NCBI RefSeq assembly: GCF_014356525.2
Contig: NC_052510.1
Coordinates: forward strand, 53,748,045 to 53,812,044
Length of the DNA: 64,000 nt
Source: Nilaparvata lugens
Taxonomy: Eukaryota > Arthropoda > Insecta > Hemiptera > Delphacidae
Direction of reading: 5' to 3'
How positions within the stretch are numbered: position 1 is the first letter of the stretch; every line of letters starts with the position of its first letter. Both the position numbers and the translations under genes were made by a program. The notes beneath the pieces were generated by a model that made no database searches, had not been told where the DNA came from, and worked only from the letters and a program-made list of their open reading frames with translations. Below are positions 12,034-23,400 of this stretch, one piece after another.

Positions 12034-14805
12034 TTGGAATCACAATGCAAAATCATGGAAGCTGTTGCTTCAAGCTCAGCTAACCATCATCAAGGAAATG
12101 TACAGCAAAGTACATCCAACTCGGTTGGTGCTCATAGCAAGCCGAAGTTCAACCAAAATCAATCAAATGTTCAAGCTAGGATGCAGGTTACTACCTCTTC
12201 TATGTCACCTTGTAGTTTTTGTAATTCTGTTGGTCATTTTCCAAATCGTTGTAATGAATTATTGAAGTTGCAGGTTACTGATCGTTGGAATGCTGTCTGT
12301 GACAAAAGGTTATGTTATAATTGCCTCAAGCCTTTCGCACCCAATCATGTTTGTTCGGACAAATCGTGTACACTTTGTGGCAAGAGTCACCACACTGTTC
12401 TTCACAGGTCGTATCCTCAATCACGGGACACTCAGCCTACTTCTAAGGATAAGGTAACTTCAAATCTTATTCATTCTCAATCTTTTGCTCCCTCCAAGGG
12501 TAAGAATGCTGTTTTGAATTCCGTCATGGTTCAGAATGCGGAAACAACTAAGCAAGCTGTTTCTCATGCAGAACAGCCTCAGAAGAACTCTCATGTCACG
12601 ATGAGCTCTACTTCGTCACTGTGTTTGCAACAGCAATCAACTGTCGCCTTGTTACCTACTGCTGAAGTTTTGGTTCAAACTTCTTGTGGGGAATTTATAA
12701 AAGCAACCGCGCTTTTAGACTCTTGCTCTGATTGTAATTTGATGTCAACTAGGTTGGCTGAAAAATTGTCACTTGTTACCTTGTATTCTGACACTTTGAT
12801 TCATAGTGTAGGTGAGAATAAGACCAAATCATCTATTTCTCATTCGGTTTGCTTGTCTTCATCTGATCGTTCGTGGTCGGTTGAAGAAAATTGTATTGTA
12901 GTTGATAGCATATCATCTAATGTTCCTAGTGTGAACATCGATCTTTCCAAAATTTCAATTCCCGTTGAACTCAAATTAGCGGATCCATTGTTTGATCAGC
13001 CTAAGCCTGTAGATCTGTTACTTGGTGCTGGCATATTTGCATCTGTTCTTCAGCCTGGTAAATTATATCTAGCTCAAAACGCTCCCATCCTTCAGAAAAC
13101 CAGTCTAGGTTGGGTCATATTTGGTTCTTGTAAAGCTATTCGTCCTATTGCAGCACCTCGTTCGTGCCTCCCCGCTTCGCCTGTGGCTGCTCCCCTTAGG
13201 GTCATGTCAAATTTTCTAACTTCAAATGATGTCTCTCATCAGTTAGAGAAATCAGTTCAGAAATCAGTTCAGGAAAACAGTTCTCAATCAGTTCAGGTAT
13301 TAACTACTACTTCTTCTCATAATGATGTTATCTCAGGCATAATCAATAGTTGCTCAACTCATCACAAAATTGTTCGTACAACGGCATATGTTCTACGGTT
13401 CATTCATAATTGTAAAAAACAAAATTCAGTCACTCCGCGTTTTGGTCAATTAACTATCTCTGAAATTTCAGAAGCTGAAAATTGTATCTTCAAATCTATT
13501 CAAGAAGAAGCTTTCTCTGCCGAACTTAAAGCATTGCATCAAAATCAGGAGCTATTGCCTAATAGTTCTATTAAAGCCTTGTCACCATTCGTTCATTCAG
13601 ATTCTCTGCTCAGAGTTGGTGGATGTTTGCAAAATGCAAATGCTTCATTTGATTACAAACATCAAATATTGTTGCCCAGCAATCACAAATTCACTCATGC
13701 ATTGATTGTTGCTCACCATCGTCGTATAAGTCATGCTGGGGTGCAGGCCACCATGGCCAGTGTAAGACAACGATTTTGGTTTCCCTCCACCCGTCGCACC
13801 ATCAAAAGTGTATTGCGGCATTGCATATTGTGTTTTTGCTTTTCGGCTCTTCGCTCTGAGCAAATCATGGGTAGTTTACCAGCGGCCCGCGTTCAGGCTA
13901 ACTTTCCCTTTTATAATTGTGGTTTGGATTACGCCGGTCCTATTTCCATCCGTGTAGGCGGCCCCAAATCTCGTACTTTTTCTAAGGCATACTTGTCGCT
14001 GTTTGTGTGTATGGTAACTCGTGCCGTTCATATTGAAACTGTCTCGGAACTTACTTCCAAGGCATTTATTGCCGCTCTGATTCGTTTTTCTGCTCATCAT
14101 GGCATCCCGCATTCCATTTTTTCGGACAACGCCACAACTTTCGTTGGTGCCAACAATGAGCTACGTGAGCTCCACGAATTTTTGTCCTCTGATCGTCTCA
14201 AATCAGATATTCATGACACTATGTCTGTACTCAACATCCAATGGCACTTCATTCCCCCTCGGGCTCCACACTTCGGTGGACTCTGGGAGAATGCGGTAAC
14301 TTTCAACAAGGTATTTAACTTTGAAGAAACCTGTACTCTTGCTGCTCAGGTCGAGGCCATCTTGAATTCGCGCCCTCTTGTTCCCTTGTCGGAAGATCCA
14401 CATGATCTTGCCTACTTATCTCCAGGTCATTTTTTGATTGGACGTCCACTTACGTCATTACCCTTCTTGCCGCCTAACACCAAACACATTGACCATCGTT
14501 CACGTTGGTATCAACTTGCTGTTTCTATCCAGGAGCTTTGGGATAGGTGGTCTCGTGAATATTTAACCACTCTTCAGAAAAAAGGCAAATGGTTAAACAG
14601 TTGTGAAAATTTGAAGGTCGGTACGGTTGTCATCTTGAAGGATCCTGGTTCCGCGCAGTCCACTTGGAAGCTGGCGCGCATTACTGAAGTTCATCCCGGT
14701 AAGGACGACAAGGTTCGAGTTGTCACTGTTCTCACTCCCTATGGCACCTTTAAGAGGGCTATTTCGAGTTTAGCACCTCTTCCCATTGATGAGGATTCTA
14801 GTTAA
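12034..14805 (+). CDS. pol: BEL zinc-knuckle/protease/integrase polyprotein lacking RT
   Basis: An open frame of 923 codons begins at a frameshift point (a TTG codon, so it is the continuation of gag and not a true start). In order it shows CCHC-type zinc knuckles at about residues 60-124, and an aspartic protease active-site region at about 226-235 reading ALLDSCSDCN, where families have D-S/T-G. The DUF1758-like end LGWVIFG is at about 358-364. The integrase zinc-binding HH...CC follows at about 562-600, then the catalytic core with D632, D698 and E752, and a C-terminal tail ending at a TAG stop. The roughly 700 residues of reverse transcriptase and RNase H expected between residues 365 and 440 are missing, yet the frame stays open. 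The protein could bind and integrate DNA only if RT came from another element. Confidence 0.88.
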   Translation: MESQCKIMEAVASSSANHHQGNVQQSTSNSVGAHSKPKFNQNQSNVQARMQVTTSSMSPCSFCNSVGHFPNRCNELLKLQVTDRWNAVCDKRLCYNCLKPFAPNHVCSDKSCTLCGKSHHTVLHRSYPQSRDTQPTSKDKVTSNLIHSQSFAPSKGKNAVLNSVMVQNAETTKQAVSHAEQPQKNSHVTMSSTSSLCLQQQSTVALLPTAEVLVQTSCGEFIKATALLDSCSDCNLMSTRLAEKLSLVTLYSDTLIHSVGENKTKSSISHSVCLSSSDRSWSVEENCIVVDSISSNVPSVNIDLSKISIPVELKLADPLFDQPKPVDLLLGAGIFASVLQPGKLYLAQNAPILQKTSLGWVIFGSCKAIRPIAAPRSCLPASPVAAPLRVMSNFLTSNDVSHQLEKSVQKSVQENSSQSVQVLTTTSSHNDVISGIINSCSTHHKIVRTTAYVLRFIHNCKKQNSVTPRFGQLTISEISEAENCIFKSIQEEAFSAELKALHQNQELLPNSSIKALSPFVHSDSLLRVGGCLQNANASFDYKHQILLPSNHKFTHALIVAHHRRISHAGVQATMASVRQRFWFPSTRRTIKSVLRHCILCFCFSALRSEQIMGSLPAARVQANFPFYNCGLDYAGPISIRVGGPKSRTFSKAYLSLFVCMVTRAVHIETVSELTSKAFIAALIRFSAHHGIPHSIFSDNATTFVGANNELRELHEFLSSDRLKSDIHDTMSVLNIQWHFIPPRAPHFGGLWENAVTFNKVFNFEETCTLAAQVEAILNSRPLVPLSEDPHDLAYLSPGHFLIGRPLTSLPFLPPNTKHIDHRSRWYQLAVSIQELWDRWSREYLTTLQKKGKWLNSCENLKVGTVVILKDPGSAQSTWKLARITEVHPGKDDKVRVVTVLTPYGTFKRAISSLAPLPIDEDSS

Positions 14806-14975
14806 TCCCCTTGCCCTTATGGTTCATGTTGTATTTTTAGGTTTCATTGTTTTTTTCCCCCTGGTTCTCACATGGGGCCCAGTTTTCAATTTCCAATTGC
14901 CTTGCCAGATTTTACATATTTCTTACTTTTTCTTATTGTGCCATACCCCCGTATGACACAAGGTTGCCCAGTTTA

Positions 14976-16118
14976 TGTAAAATCTGACAAAGCATCTATT
15001 GGAACGGTTCCACTTGTTATTCGTTCCGCTACTATGTAGACATCATGTCGTCATCATGTCTGTCTGTCTGCACACTGTGTCTTTTGTGCGTCTGTGCTGA
15101 CCAGTGACGTCACAGTCGCGGTTCTTTTGCCACTGCTCTAGTCAGCTGGTTTTCTATACTTCTATTCGTACCTTTTTCATCGGATTGTTTGCCGTTGCAA
15201 TTTTAATATTTGTGCTATTCAATTTTTTTGAATTTAATCTTGTCTTTAGGCATCTTACCTTTTAGATATTTGCCACTTTTTCACCAAACGTTTGTGGACG
15301 TTTCACATATGTGGCTGACATTTCCGCCTTCCCTTTTTGTTACTAGCGTCTTTTGCCTTTTGCTGTTTGTCTTTTCATGGAGGTCGGCGAGTGTGCTTCC
15401 TGCGCTCGGTCTAAACCTTTCATCTGAATTCATCGGACTTACAAAACGTTTTTTAAGGTGTGAATTATTCTTCAAATTAATTCGTTTGTTCTATTCTTCA
15501 GTGTGATTCAATTATTCATCGAGTTCTTCACTCAGTTACTCTGTTAAAATTGGATAAACTTTGTCAAAAATTACAACCTCGTGTAAGCTTCAGTTGCCAT
15601 TTTTCTACAATTGGCTTCACCTCGTGAAACTCAAACTTTCAAGTGCATCATCTCTACCGTTTGGAAATCAATCCAAAAACTCCACAACTTGAAGATCGGA
15701 TTATTCGTTTGGAATTCTACTTGCTCCAGCCTACATTTCCATTGGGGGATTCGCCTGCTGTAGTGGACGTTTCCATGCTTGTCATCGCATGGCCAGATCA
15801 CTTCATCGCTTGCTGATGTCCTGTTCCTGTTGGTATTGCGGAGTCATTGCCTGTCTGCCTGGCCGCATCTCCTCTTCAAAATTTTATTCAGGTTATGTAA
15901 ATTGTTCTTTTCAATTTTCATTTACGTATGCATCATTATTGTTTTATTAATGTCTATCTTGACATTCAATTCACTGAGGCTACCGACGCCTACTTATTGA
16001 TTTATTAATGTCTATCTTGACATTCTATTCACTGAGGCTACCGACGCCTACCTATTGTTTAGTTAATGTCTATCTTGACATTCATTTCACTGAGGCCATC
16101 GACGCCTATTTATTTATT
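14976..16118 (+). repeat. BEL 3' LTR, truncated
   Basis: The LTR starts TGTAAAATCTGAC as at 7688. It includes the first units of array A and then stops at a junction around TTTATTTATT(T/G)GATTTGA, where both joined sequences share about ten bases. Sequence after 16119 matches 6294 onward. No terminal CA or target-site duplication is present. Confidence 0.8.
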
Positions 16119-16119
16119 T

Positions 16120-17041
16120 GATTTGATCTGAGTAGAAGAGTGAAACTGGAGCATTTTAGTACTAAAATAGGTAAAAAGTAACAGCAGTCACTCTAATAGC
16201 TATACTAACATCCAGTGACACACAAATGTAGTAAATAGCAGAACATTCAAGTGTGACATAAGATCAGTGGGACAAATGAAGACATTCATTCAATTCTTTT
16301 CACTGTGCAACTGTAATTTGAATATTTGCATACTTCCCATGAATTATGTGAGAATTGTGTGAACCTGTAGGCCATTGACTTCAATGTTATCTTCCCACAC
16401 AAGGAAAAAAGCGCCATGAACACAAATTAAACTAGATTTAGTGTTCTTCATGACCGACTAAAAGCTCGAAAAATAATTGTAGGATGAGATTCGTCAAATA
16501 TGAGATTAGTCTCTCTATACCGGTCCTCAATATAATAATAGAGATGCATTCTCTCGAATAATTTTATGAGGCCTAGAAAGAAGTAGGTACCGTTTTCTGA
16601 AAAATGAACATCATAAGTCCATATTTTGTTCACAAATACTTTAAATCATAGTATAATTTAATGAGGCCTAGAAAGAAGTAGGTACCGTTTTCTGAAAAAT
16701 GAGCATCATAGGTCCATATTTTATTCACAAATACTTTAAATCAATTTATTAATGTATATATGTACAATATTTCAAGAAAGAATCCACTCTAAATTGGACA
16801 TTCTAGTTTTGTTTTTACTTTCTGCTTTGATGAAAGGTCGAATGTCGATTCAATATTGATAGCCTCTATTATTACCTGTCTTAAATGAACAATAAGTTCC
16901 TATTTCTTCTGTATGGTACGTAGTAGGGCTACGGTACTCAATATCTGCAATATCAACCGCATAATATCAGCCTATAGTGATGAACCATGTCTTCTCGTGT
17001 AAATAAAAAAAAAGAGAGAAAAGAGTAGGCCTACTATCAAG
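16120..17041. repeat. Repeat block, copy 2
   Basis: This block matches 6294-7200 over nearly its whole length, beginning TTGATCTGAGTAGAAGAGTG. It contains an extra internal unit of about 80 bp with GAGGCCTAGAAAGAAGTAGG. The match ends at CTACTATCAAGTG, where a LINE 3' tail abuts. Confidence 0.75.
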
Positions 17042-18560
17042 TGAAATGAAATGAAATGAAATGAAATTTATTGATTCCTTTCACAAAAAACATAACAAAT
17101 TACAATTTAAAAAAGTAGGAACTAAGTTGACCACTCTAACCAGTATTCGTGGTCAACATACAGAAAAAAAAATTAATCATCATTACAAAAAATTACATAA
17201 TGATTATAACTTGATTTGAAATTATAAAATTCATTGATTTTTGAGTCCAGCATCAATTAAAAATCTCTTGCACTCCGTAACGTCTGCAAACCAATGTGAA
17301 CAAAAATATACAACCAGTACAATTTATCTTGAATATTCAAAAAATATAGTCTATCATTAATATTTTATATGAATGTATTAAAAAACCATTACTTCTCTAC
17401 AATATATTTCTCACGATTCTAATTATCGAAAAGAGAAAAAAATGTATATAATGTTTAATATGTATATTATTAGAACCTGCTTTTTTATAAACATATTCAT
17501 ACTTATGTCAGTGTTGCATCAAGAAAAACTAATTCTTGGAAAGACATTAGCCAAGCTCTTAAAAGTTTTAAAAAGACTTAATATTTTCAGATGATTTGAT
17601 TTCGTATGGTAATTGATTAAAATATTTTGGAGCTACATATTGGAACGATTGCTTGAAAATTTATTTATTGACTTTTGGTAAACGAAACATTCTTTGTGTG
17701 ATTCTTCTTGTATTGTAATATAAATTCTCTGTACCAGTATTGCCAGCTCTGACATAGAATAGCTTTAAGACTTTATATAAAAAATATGTTGTAGAGGTAA
17801 TGCTCTTATGAAGGAAAATAATGGAAAAGAACTTTCTCTTCTAGTACTGTTGCACATTAAACGAATTTTATATTATTCTGAGATACTCTCAGCTTTTCAA
17901 GGTAATTCTTACAAGCACCCCCCCCCCCAGCTCCCAGCTGAGAACCATTGTACTAGTGCAAAATATAATATTCTTAAGAGATTAAGATCACAAAAAATTT
18001 TCAAGAGATAAAACGTTCTCACCGATGATTTAATGCTCTTATGCAAGCTTTGAATGTGGAAGTTCCAATTCAAATTTTGATCAAAGTTAACACCCAAATA
18101 TTTAAACGTACGTAGTAGTTCTTTCTATCATTTCACATTTGCAATTTATTCTGTTACACTGCAAATCATGGAAAAACAGTGGTGATGGAAAATCAAAACT
18201 GTTTGTTACACTAAAATTCACATACTTTGTTTTATTTATGCTTATCTTCATTTTATTATTATCATACCATTGTCTCAGTCTTGTCAGGTCGTCATTAATA
18301 TTTGCCCATATCTCTTCTTTATTTCTGTGGAAGTAGAAAAGTGCCACATCATCTGCAAAAGCGCTCACATGCCCATGTAAGGGTGACTCTAGTAAATCAT
18401 TGATAAAGATCAGGAACAAAGTGGCTGATAACACTGATCCCTGAGGGACACCTGTTCTGATAACGAGTGGTGAACTAAACTGATCCTTAACTTTGAATTT
18501 CTGTATTCTGTTGCTAAGAAAACTATTGAACCACTTGTTTTCCAATAAACATCAATCAAA
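17041..18560 (-). mobile_element. 5'-truncated non-LTR retrotransposon (LINE)
   Basis: On the minus strand, two frames (18545-18102 and 18097-17909) carry the C-terminal half of a reverse transcriptase. The motifs are TGVPQGSVLS, IFINDL and the catalytic FADD box, followed by GVNFDQNLNWN and a thumb-like region. The 3' end is a (TTTCA)n tail of about five units at 17041-17067. The 5' part, including the endonuclease, is missing. An interrupted C10 run lies at about 17918-17929. The clade is not assigned (Jockey/CR1-like style). Confidence 0.85.
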
Positions 18561-19096
18561 TCGAAATATTGATTTGATCAGTTAGGAAGGCCTCGGAAGT
18601 TATAACAATAAAAAAATGAAACGTACGAATCTCTCTACGAACGGTACGTATTTATCTCTACAAAAATATTTAATTGAAAATCATTCACTTCACACAAATG
18701 AGAAGATTCTGTTCTACAATATTCAAGACCAAGTATCATTTTTTATCATAACGGGTTACTGGAATACACAGCTTTGAATATAGAAATTTGCCATTTTTTG
18801 TGTTTGGAAATATGGTTTCAAGTACACTCAAAAATAAATTTTCATCAAATTACACTACTTATAATACATGATTTTGCCGCCTTGATGAGCTGAGAAGAAT
18901 GAGCTGTGGTATGACAAGATCCAGAGTTATGAGTTTTTGACATTTTTATCCTTGATGTGTCCTAAATGCGTCCCCATGCTGAAATTCTGAGATTGAATAC
19001 ATCTAATAGGTGATTCTAATGAACATCAATAAAATCAAAAATATTGATTTGATCAGTTAGGAAGGCCTCGAAAGTTATAACAATAAAAAATTTGTA
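18546..19096. repeat. Pair of short direct repeats
   Basis: About 70 bp at 18546-18618 recurs at 19020-19092, sharing ATTGATTTGATCAGTTAGGA and AGTTATAACAATAAAAAA. Between them lies unremarkable AT-rich sequence. Confidence 0.6.
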
Positions 19097-19299
19097 TTTT
19101 AGCTTTAGGGCATGGTTCTCCATTTTTGCTAGTACTCCCCTCCCCCCTATACTAAATTTTAAAATTTCTGTGGAATCTTGTTCTTAAAATACATTTGAAA
19201 CTGGTTAAGATATTATAAGAATTATTGTAATTCAGTGTTATAGTTCTTTGAAATTTGAAACAGGATAATTTGAAGAACTTAATAAACATCAATATCCAA

Positions 19300-19560
19300 C
19301 CCTCTCAAGTATGAATCGGCTTGAAAAATGTAGAAAAAAGCAATTTAAATCAATGAAAATCTTGAGAAAAATGAATGTAACTTGAGGGGGATATTCCAAG
19401 ACTCTCAATACAACATTTTTGTACCTAAACTGAGCCTGTGTATCAAGTTTGAAAATTTTTTGCCAATTAGTTCTTGAAAAAGCTAAGAAAACGCATTGAG
19501 TGAGTGAGTGATTGAATCAATCAATGCCATTTCGCTTTTATAAAAGACTGAAGCAGTTGG
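19300..19560. repeat. Interspersed repeat, class uncertain
   Basis: The segment ends with GAGTGAGTGAGTGATTGAAT and CCATTTCGCTTTTATA. A related tail (GAGTGAGTGAGCCAGTCAGT, CCATTTCGCTTTTATA) ends another repeat at about 27735. The shared ending implies a dispersed element without visible coding. Confidence 0.45.
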
Positions 19561-20156
19561 CAAAATCCTCACGTGCAGCTCTGTATGTGTAGCTATGCTT
19601 TCAAACACATTTTACAACGAACAAGTTTACAACGTAGAAGTTTTCGTTTCATTTTATCGATTCCGATTCATAAATTGATTTCATACTCAGATTTAGATTT
19701 ATCCATTTCGAGAGATTGGAATAAATCTTGAATTACAACTTCTCATTCAAAAATCTGGTTTATTCAATTTTTATATTATTTCAGTGCATACTTGATTTTG
19801 TTATTATTTTTTATCTTTGACCTTGTGCTCGTGGCTCGTGACAAATCAGCTGACTCTTGAAATAGAGTGGGTGTGTGTGATTTTACCATTGGCCAAGAAA
19901 GATAAGCAAGCAAAAGAGAAGAGCTTTTTGTACTTGTTTCCCTTGTTATGTCTAATTTTATTTGGTGTGTAAATGTAATGTGCTTATTTTATCCTAAATT
20001 TAATTATACTTATAAATGGAAGTTAAAGTAACTGGTGAAGCAGATAGTTATAACAACAAATGAGATTGAGAAGTTCAAAATGCTCATATTTTGGAAAGTT
20101 TAGCCTAGAAATTTTTATAAATCTACAAGAGGTTATCGCCGGCGGGCTCTTGAGTT

Positions 20157-20490
20157 ATGGTTTCTGTGGTCTCGGATAAGTGTCTATTAAACATTGGCCT
20201 TTTGATTCTAAATATTATTCATTATCTGTACTCAGTATATGCATTTATCAACTCAGTTATTATCGATTTTTCTCTAAGAACTAGAACACTTTGCATTTGG
20301 CTAGGGTTATTTCCAAAACAAAACTATTATTTGTCCAGTGCTAAATACATTTCATCATTGAGAAAAATTCCAAGACATTTAGTTATAATAATAGGCTGTG
20401 AAAGTGTTGTATATAACGATTTAGTAAAAATAGTGTTGTGGTGTAATCAACTAGGTATAAAGCATATTAGCTTCTATGAGCAAAATGATG
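20157..20490 (+). CDS. NUS1: NUS1 coding exon 1
   Basis: This exon holds the start ATG, the N-terminal hydrophobic segments and the first half of the prenyltransferase-like core, ending in the SFYEQND region. The donor is ATG|GTAAGT, leaving phase 1. Confidence 0.88.
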
Positions 20491-23400
20491 GTAAGTTTTT
20501 TTGTAAATTCCATGATATTATAATTATGATTTATATATCAAAAGGTTTTCTGACCTTTCATCAATTAATGTGATTCAAATAGCTTGATCCAATACCATAT
20601 AACTTCTACTAATCGAGTCTCTTGATGTAATTATTTAATAAAGTCTTCATACATTTTTCATAACAATTCCAAAAAAACTATTCTTATCATAATTTTAACT
20701 CTAATATAAGGTAACCTACATGTTTGAAATGGCATTTTCATTGTTTAATCTTGCATACGAGTATGTAATTTACATTTTTACTAGCATATTTTGATCTTTT
20801 TACCTAATCAATGGATATACAAAACTTTTAATCGAATATATTCCAATTTATTCAAAACTTTCTTGTAGAATGTTGTATGATTCATCTTCAATCGCCCTAA
20901 TAGGTATCAAACCAACCTTCATTAATCAATTTTGAGCTATTTGTTAGACTACTTTAATTCAAATTACGGTGGCATTATTTACAATCTGTTTCACATCAAG
21001 AAATGAATCATCACCATTGGAAATTTAGAAAATTAACTAAAGCTTTCCAAGTATTGTGTTTCAGCTACCAAATTAAAAACATTTAAATAGGGTATCAGTG
21101 TATAATTCCAATTTTTGATAATCAGACCCTATTATGATTCAAATTCAGTGCCAGGAATTTGATTGTATATATGGTCCCAAATTTACTGGTGCGCCAGACG
21201 CGCTGGAAGAAGCAGTTCCTTAGCGGCGTTTCTAATAGACGCGTGGTTAGAGCAGCTGCGGCTTGAGCTCATAACCTATAAATTAATTAGATTCGATGAT
21301 TTATTAGATATGAATATTATAGAGCAATAAACAGTAGTTAGGCAACACTTCTCATTCATGTACCTAGAGACAAATAACAAGTAAGTAAGTACCGCCATAA
21401 TGTTCATACAACATAAAAATCCAATTAGTCATCGAATGTAATGAATTTATAGGTTAGTCGAAGCGGCTCTAACCACGCGTCTAGTAAATATGGAATTGCA
21501 CATTGTCTCTATTGTGATAAACTATACGAGCAAAATAGACGCTCCTGCACTAATTCTGACGACTTCTGCGAAAAAAATTCAACGCGTCAGTTGCCTCTTT
21601 AGTTGGGGTCCAACATGGCAGAACACAAGTCCACAAGGGATAGCTTGTGCTTTGCACGCTACCAATTTATATGGGTAGTCCTATTACTGTTCATAAATCG
21701 AATCGATTAAATTAGAATACGCCAATATTCTGTCTTGATTTTTAAATCCTTTTTACGACACAATTTCATTTTTGTTTTTATTCATTTTTTTCAGATATCG
21801 AACCACTAAAGCTGTATGAAGCAATATGTAGACAGAATAAGGAAAATCTGAAAATAATCAAATGGGGAAGATCCTTCGACCTCGTAAGAGAAAAGGCTAA
21901 GCGGGATATTAATGGTAAGTCTAAGTTACATAGACATTGTTCATAATATTAAACTATTTAATATCTGATATTTAATTCTAATTGAAATTTTATTACAGGA
22001 ATAAGCGCAATATAAATTGAAAACTGTTAACTTATTTCTACCATACGCAAACTGCGTACGTCCTGCGTGAAATAGAAATAGATTATTGAATTGTCACAAC
22101 CTGTAGTTGGTCACAACCCAAGGTAGGGCTACTGTTGACATATAAACTATTGAGTATTACTCCCAAAATAATCCAAAACAAATAGCTGAAATACTGAACT
22201 AATATCATAGATAGATAGATAGAATAAATAACATTCACTGCCCACCTAAAACAGGGGGATCAGGAGATTGTCAAAAAATCTAAATGGTCGAACAAAAAAG
22301 ACACAGCCCACAGTAACAAATACAAGACACAGGAAAATAAAGCATTATATCATTCATGTGGAGTAATGTTGAATGTACTCTTCATTTGAGTAGAAAACAC
22401 TCTTGGAGGAATTTACACGACATTCACAAAACTTGGCAATCATTGAATTGATTTTAGTAAATAATATTGGAAATTATTTCGCTTCTTTATCAAAATCACG
22501 TTCATAATCGTCATTACAGTTAACGATATATGGAAGTTACAAAGGTCCAATGATTAAGAGTTCATTAAACTTGCCAGATTTTTAATGTGAGGTACCTTAC
22601 ACCTTATACCTTCTTCATCCATTACCAACACCTGCAGGATCGATGGCGTCATGTCATGAATAAAATACAAAACTGACAACACCAATTTATCAAGATTACA
22701 GTGATCCAATTCAAATCGAAAATTGATTATGATTCAAGGCCTTGCTCTCTATCTTCAACTTGAAAGCATTTTAGCCAGATATGATTTGATTCAGAAATTC
22801 CTGGACACTTTAATAGCCCTGGAAAGCTTATAAGCTAATAAGTTGTCAGGGAACAGGTCACAACTCTCTCGAACACACTGAGGTCTAACTGCTTTACTCG
22901 TGCATGCAGCCTGTTGAAGTAGCTTAGTGTTGAACTCCTATAGCATACCCGCGATCTCTGGAAGCGCACCCTTCTTCTTCTTCTTGTATGCCGCTACAGC
23001 CCATGGTGAGCCTTGGCCTCCGCAACTATCTACCTCCATGCATCTCTATCGTTGACTGCCACTCCATTCCCTCATTCCCAAACTCATAAAATCATTCAGG
23101 ATCTCATCCAGATATCTTTTCCTGGGTCTGCCTCTGTGTCTCGTATTGTTAAGTCTTTCCCGCATCACAATTTTAGGGATTCTGCCCGCAGTCATCCTTT
23201 CCACATGACCCAACCACCTGATTCTTTGAGCCTTTATAAATCGAACCATGGTCTGTCCTTCCCTCAGGTCTTCCAATCCCTTGTTGGAACGGATTCGCCA
23301 TTCCAACCCCTGTCGTACTGGGTCATAAATTTTCCGCAGTACTCTTCTTTCAAAGGCATGGAGTTTGTTTCTATCTTTCTCTGTCATTATCCATGTGTCC

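Larger units (their letters stand above)
7688..16118 (+). mobile_element. BEL/Pao LTR retrotransposon, defective
   Basis: The element opens with an LTR beginning TGTAAAATCTGACAAAG at 7688. The same LTR sequence restarts at 14976 and stays nearly identical until 16118, where it breaks off. Between the LTRs come tandem arrays, a gag region with frame breaks (11142-12033), then one long frame with zinc knuckles, aspartic protease and integrase (12034-14805). Order and domain style are those of the BEL/Pao superfamily (gag, protease of DUF1758 type, integrase with HHCC). Reverse transcriptase and RNase H are absent between protease and integrase. The 5' LTR boundary with the leader cannot be fixed because the 3' LTR is truncated. 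Confidence 0.9.

Noticed and set aside
11142..12060. Two programmed -1 frameshifts in BEL gag
   Set aside because: I see no convincing slippery-site plus structure at either break, and BEL elements usually have one continuous gag-pol frame. Mutation or homopolymer sequencing error at the T6 run is simpler.
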